Positions 60,696 to 64,000 of a stretch of 64,000 nt of DNA are shown piece after piece. The position numbers and the translations under genes are program-made. The stretch is taken from positions 1,364,001 to 1,428,000 of the forward strand of contig NZ_CP067112.1 in assembly GCF_016615815.1 (NCBI RefSeq). Reading direction: 5' to 3'. Position 1 is the stretch's first letter. Each line of letters starts with the position of its first letter. Below the pieces are notes generated by a model. The model was not told where the DNA came from and ran no database searches. It saw nothing but the letters and a program-made list of their open reading frames with translations. The DNA is from Luteimonas sp. MC1572. Lineage in GTDB: Bacteria; Pseudomonadota; Gammaproteobacteria; Xanthomonadales; Xanthomonadaceae.

Positions 60696-61490
60696 ATGGA
60701 TACGCTCAGGCTTCGATTCGCGGGCAACGACGCCGATCTCCCGCTCACGGGGGGCGTGCACGGCATTGGCCGCATCGCCGGCGGCAACGGCGCGCTGGGC
60801 CCGGTGCCTTCATCGCCTGCGGTCGCGTTCTGCGTCGACCGTCGCGGCGTATGGCTCACGGTTCCCCCGGAAACCCGCGGCGTGCATGTCAATGGCCGTC
60901 CGGTGCGTCGCATGGCGATGCTGCGCGTGGGCGATGCGATCTTCGTCGACGGCACCGAGATGCGGCTGGTCGCGGCGCAGCCACCGCGGCAGCCCGACGC
61001 CGGCTTCGACGACAGCGGCACCGAGCCCGGCGACGCCCGCGTGGTGCTGCGTGGCGTGGGCGGCCAGTATCACGGCCGCAGCTTTACCCTCGAGCGGCCG
61101 CGCCTGGTGGGGCGTGCCCCCGAGGCCGATATCCGCATCGACGAACCGGCTTTCGCCGACCGCCATGCGCGCCTGGAGATCCATGGCGGCGAAGTGGTGC
61201 TGCGCGACCTCGGCTCGGCCGAAGGCAGCGTGGTGAATGGCGAGGCTGTCCGCGATGCCGTGCTCCAGGCCGGTGACCAGGTGGTGTTCGATGCCCACCA
61301 TCGGTTCGTGGTCGAAGCGCCGGCGCCTGCGCGTGCCAGCCGGTCCGTGGAGGCCGATGACCCCGGGTCGCTGGAGGTGCCTGCGTCGCAGGCGCGGGGC
61401 ACCAGTGGAATGCGCCTGCCGTGGCTGCTGCTGGCTGCGCTGGTGCTGGCGGGTCTGCTCGCGCTGCTACTGCTGTTTGGCGCCGGCTGA
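60696..61490 (+). CDS. Two-FHA-domain protein with C-terminal membrane anchor
   Basis: 264 residues. The first half (1-90) is a degenerate FHA-like fold (HGIGRIAGGNGALGPVPSSP, RGVHVNGRPVRRMAMLRVGD). The second (about 108-208) is a canonical FHA: LERPRLVGRAPEADIRIDEP, ADRHARLEIHGGEVVLRDLG, SAEGSVVNGEAVRDAVLQAG, the conserved G-R...S/D-R-H...N-G pattern with Asp in place of the usual Ser before RH. A transmembrane helix (WLLLAALVLAGLLALLLLFG) closes the protein, so the FHA domains face the cytoplasm and probably bind phosphothreonine. Its 3' end overlaps msrQ by 24 bp in antisense. Confidence 0.88.
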   Translation: MDTLRLRFAGNDADLPLTGGVHGIGRIAGGNGALGPVPSSPAVAFCVDRRGVWLTVPPETRGVHVNGRPVRRMAMLRVGDAIFVDGTEMRLVAAQPPRQPDAGFDDSGTEPGDARVVLRGVGGQYHGRSFTLERPRLVGRAPEADIRIDEPAFADRHARLEIHGGEVVLRDLGSAEGSVVNGEAVRDAVLQAGDQVVFDAHHRFVVEAPAPARASRSVEADDPGSLEVPASQARGTSGMRLPWLLLAALVLAGLLALLLLFGAG

Positions 61491-62108
61491 TCCGGTGCGG
61501 GCGGGTACGGGCGCGCGTTGGCGCGCGACCCGTCGCCACAGGCGCCACCCGAGCAGCACAGCCAGGATGGCGGCATACAGCGCCGGTTCGCGGATGTCGG
61601 ACTTCACGATCCACCAGAAGTGCAGCACCGCCAGCACGGCGATCAGATAGATGACGCGGTGCAGTTGCCCCCAGCGACGCCCGAGGCGTCGGATCCAGCC
61701 GCGGGTCGATGTCACCGCCAGCGGCACCAGCAACAGCCACGCGGCGAACCCCACGGTGATGTAGGGGCGCTTGACGATCTCTTCGAACAGCAGCGCCCAG
61801 TAACCACGCAGGTCGAGCGCCAGGTAGGCGGCGAGATGCAGGGTGGCGTATGCGAATGCGTACAGGCCCAGCATGCGGCGGAAGCGCAGCACCACCGCCT
61901 GGCCGCTCAGCGCGCGCAGCGGCGAGACCGCGAGGGTGACCAGCAGCAGGCGCAGTGCCCACAAACCCAGCCGGTGCTCGATTTCGGCCACCGGCTCCGC
62001 ACCGAGCGCGTCGATGTCGGCGCCGCCGGCCACCTGCCAGGCCTGCCACGCAAGGTGCGCAAGCGGCGCCAGCGCCAGCGCATGGACGGCGGTCTTGGCC
62101 GCGATCAA
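61467..62108 (-). CDS. msrQ: Protein-methionine-sulfoxide reductase heme-binding subunit MsrQ
   Basis: About 213 residues. Six-helix heme b membrane protein that passes electrons to MsrP. LGLWALRLLLVTLAVSPLRA, FRRMLGLYAFAYATLHLAAY (heme His) and WGQLHRVIYLIAVLAVLHFW (His) are YedZ/MsrQ signatures. There is no ATG near the N-terminus: candidates are TTG 62108 (given here) or CTG 62117, which overlaps the msrP stop as CTGA and has GGAG eight bases upstream. Coupled to msrP. The 3' end overlaps the convergent FHA gene by 24 bp. Confidence 0.88.
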   Translation of the reverse strand: MIAAKTAVHALALAPLAHLAWQAWQVAGGADIDALGAEPVAEIEHRLGLWALRLLLVTLAVSPLRALSGQAVVLRFRRMLGLYAFAYATLHLAAYLALDLRGYWALLFEEIVKRPYITVGFAAWLLLVPLAVTSTRGWIRRLGRRWGQLHRVIYLIAVLAVLHFWWIVKSDIREPALYAAILAVLLGWRLWRRVARQRAPVPARTGSAGAKQQ

Positions 62109-62113
62109 CCGGT

Positions 62114-63085
62114 TCAGTACCAGCGCTCCAGGTCCAGGCCGGCGTACATCGAGGCGACCTGCTCGCCGTAGCCGTTGAACGGCCGGGTCGCGATGCGCTC
62201 GGCGAACAGGCGGTTGCCGCTGCCGGCGATGCGCCGCTCGGTCTTCTGGCTCCAGCGCGGGTGGTCGACGGCCGGATTGACGTTGGCGAAGAATCCGTAT
62301 TCCCGGGGCTGCATGTCGTTCCAGGCCGTGCGCGGCCGGGTGCGGGTGAACTCGATCGCGACAATCGACTTGATCCCCTTGAACCCGTACTTCCACGGCA
62401 CCACCAGCCGCAGCGGTGCGCCGTTCTGCTGCGGCAGCGGCTTGCCGTACATCCCCGTGACGAGCAGCGTGAGCGGGTGCATGGCTTCATCCATGCGCAG
62501 GCCTTCGCGGTAGGGCCAGTCGATGATCGGGCTGCGGACGCCCGGCATCTGCCGCGGGTCGGCGAGCGAAGTGAAGGCGACGTATTTCGCGGCGGCGGTA
62601 GGCTGCAGCCGCTTCAGCACCGCGCCAAGCGGGACGCCCAGCCACGGGATCACCATCGACCAGCCTTCAACGCAGCGCATCCTGTAGACGCGTTCTTCCG
62701 GGACCAGTCCGGCCAGCAGGTGCTCGATGGCCAGGGTGCCCGGCTTCGCGCACTCCCCGGAAACCTCGATGTTCCACGGCGAGGTCACCAGCGTCTTCGC
62801 CGCGCGCGACGGATCGGCCTTGCCGCTGCCGAACTCGTAGAAATTGTTGTAGCTGGTCGCGTCTTCGTAGCGCGTCTGCTCCTCGGCGGTGCGCAGCCCC
62901 GCGGCCAGCGAGGCGGCGGACGGTGCGGGGCCTGCCACCGGTGCTGGTGGTTCACCGCCACGGCAGCCTGCCGCCACCAGGGCGGGGGCCAGCGCCAGCG
63001 TCTTCAGCAGGCGCCTGCGGTCGCGATAGACCGCCTCGTCGGTGATTTCATCGCTCGCGATGGTGGGGATGTCGCGCTGGCGCAT
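62114..63085 (-). CDS. msrP: Protein-methionine-sulfoxide reductase catalytic subunit MsrP
   Basis: 323 residues (E. coli YedY 334). Periplasmic molybdopterin enzyme that repairs oxidised Met in envelope proteins. The Tat signal [21 protein letters not shown] carries a twin-arginine motif. [20 protein letters not shown] is the MsrP N-terminal signature, and [20 protein letters not shown] contains the Cys that ligates molybdenum. ATG 63085 is chosen because GGAG lies nine bases upstream. Next gene is msrQ. Confidence 0.95.
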   Translation of the reverse strand: MRQRDIPTIASDEITDEAVYRDRRRLLKTLALAPALVAAGCRGGEPPAPVAGPAPSAASLAAGLRTAEEQTRYEDATSYNNFYEFGSGKADPSRAAKTLVTSPWNIEVSGECAKPGTLAIEHLLAGLVPEERVYRMRCVEGWSMVIPWLGVPLGAVLKRLQPTAAAKYVAFTSLADPRQMPGVRSPIIDWPYREGLRMDEAMHPLTLLVTGMYGKPLPQQNGAPLRLVVPWKYGFKGIKSIVAIEFTRTRPRTAWNDMQPREYGFFANVNPAVDHPRWSQKTERRIAGSGNRLFAERIATRPFNGYGEQVASMYAGLDLERWY

Positions 63086-63182
63086 GCTTCGGGTCTCCAT
63101 CCGGCCGCCGCTGTTGCGCTGCGGCATACTGCGGTCCACCCCCACGCTGCGCCGATGGCGCGCGCAAATCAAGGAGCCCGCC

Positions 63183-64000
63183 ATGTCCCGCGCCTACAAT
63201 TTCAGCCCCGGTCCAGCCGCACTCCCGGAGAGCGTATTGCGCCAGGCGCAGCAGGACATGCTGGAGTGGGGTGATGCCGGCGCATCGATTGTCGAGATCA
63301 GCCACCGCGGCCCCGAGTTCATGGCCGTGGCCGCCGCCGCCGAAGCCGACCTGCGCACCCTGCTGTCGATCCCGGACGATTACGCGGTGCTGTTCCTGCC
63401 CGGCGGCGCCACCACCCAGCAGGCGTTGCTGCCGTTGAACTTCGCGGCCCCCGGGCAGCGCGTCGACTACGTGCTGACCGGGCACTGGGGCAAGACCGCC
63501 ACGCGCCAGGCCCACGCCTACGTCGACCTGAACGTCGCGGCGAGCAGCGAGGCGGGCGGCTTCCGCGACATCCCGCAGGCTGGCGAATGGCGCCTGTCGC
63601 CGGACGCGGCCTACGTGCATGTCACCGCCAACGAGACCATCCATGGCGTCGAGTTCCGCCCGGCTGACGCCGGTGGGCACGCGTTCCCGGACACCGGCGA
63701 CGTGCCGCTGTTCGCGGATTTCAGCTCCAGCATCGCCTCGGAGCCGCTCGACATCTCGCGCTTCGGCGCGATCTACGCGGGCGCGCAGAAGAACCTCGGG
63801 CCGGTCGGCATCGCGGTGGTGATCGTGCGCCGCGACCTGCTCGAGCGCGCCGGCCAGCCGCGCGCGGACATCTTCGACTACCGCCTGCAGCTGGCCGCCG
63901 AGTCGATGCTCAACACGCCGCCCACCTGGAACTGGTACCTGGCCGGCCTGGTGTTCCGCTGGATGCTGGACGAAGGCGGGGTGGCCGAGTTCGCGCGCCG
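63183..64000 (+). CDS. serC: Phosphoserine aminotransferase, truncated by window edge
   Basis: An open frame of 272 codons runs from ATG 63183 to the window edge without a stop. [40 protein letters not shown] and [20 protein letters not shown] are the N-terminal SerC signatures. [20 protein letters not shown] and [20 protein letters not shown] hold the PLP-binding Lys. It makes 3-phosphoserine in serine synthesis and also acts in pyridoxal phosphate synthesis. About 90 C-terminal residues are missing. It is divergent from msrP, with 97 bp between the start codons. Confidence 0.95.
   Translation, partial: MSRAYNFSPGPAALPESVLRQAQQDMLEWGDAGASIVEISHRGPEFMAVAAAAEADLRTLLSIPDDYAVLFLPGGATTQQALLPLNFAAPGQRVDYVLTGHWGKTATRQAHAYVDLNVAASSEAGGFRDIPQAGEWRLSPDAAYVHVTANETIHGVEFRPADAGGHAFPDTGDVPLFADFSSSIASEPLDISRFGAIYAGAQKNLGPVGIAVVIVRRDLLERAGQPRADIFDYRLQLAAESMLNTPPTWNWYLAGLVFRWMLDEGGVAEFAR

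Overview
The window is very G+C-rich chromosomal DNA from a gammaproteobacterium. The best guess is Lysobacteraceae/Xanthomonadaceae (Lysobacter- or Luteimonas-like). This rests on the gene order rpsB-tsf-pyrH-frr-uppS-cdsA-dxr-rseP-bamA-lpxD-fabZ-lpxA-lpxB-rnhB-dnaE-accA, a DUF615 gene next to pmbA, and the lipid A and Pst gene sets. No phage, transposon, IS or CRISPR array is visible. Both edges cut genes: darP/yjgA on the left and serC on the right.

Layout. Positions 1-6.8 kb hold darP (partial), pmbA, a DUF4870 membrane protein, ispA-xseB-tilS, an Old Yellow Enzyme and accA. Positions 6.9-28.6 kb form a long leftward block for envelope, translation and isoprenoid synthesis: dnaE, rnhB, lpxB, lpxA, fabZ, lpxD, bamA, rseP, dxr, cdsA, uppS, frr, a CDF metal exporter, pyrH, tsf and rpsB. 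It is interrupted between dnaE and rnhB by a membrane-bound HTH-TPR regulator and a small divergent gene. rpsB has a clear promoter and a long structured leader.

Positions 28.9-34.1 kb are an archaic chaperone-usher (spore coat U type) pilus operon: subunit, chaperone, usher, two-domain subunit, and a separate minimal SCPU-like protein. Positions 34.4-40.3 kb run rightward with map, glnD, dapD, an Spx/ArsC-like gene and dapE, linking nitrogen control and lysine/diaminopimelate synthesis. Next come a secreted protein with a Gly/Asn/Lys tail, asnB, a penicillin-acylase family enzyme, parC, tRNA-Leu(CAG), rnr and rlmB.

Positions 51.5-59.1 kb run leftward: the phosphate operon pstS-pstC-pstA-pstB-phoU behind a PHO box, then hvfA-hvfB-hvfC (a copper-binding RiPP of the bufferin/HvfABC type), then rnt. 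The right end holds a membrane-anchored Mrr-like protein, a PHA-system protein, a two-FHA membrane protein, msrPQ and serC.

Two systems stand out. The first is a probable asparagine-sensing transcription attenuator in front of asnB: a 30-residue leader peptide with four Asn codons in nine, followed by a strong intrinsic terminator. The second is the RiPP cluster, whose precursor joins four EGKCG modification motifs to a pair of canonical EF-hands and is followed by an 11-bp hairpin that separates it from its modifying enzymes.
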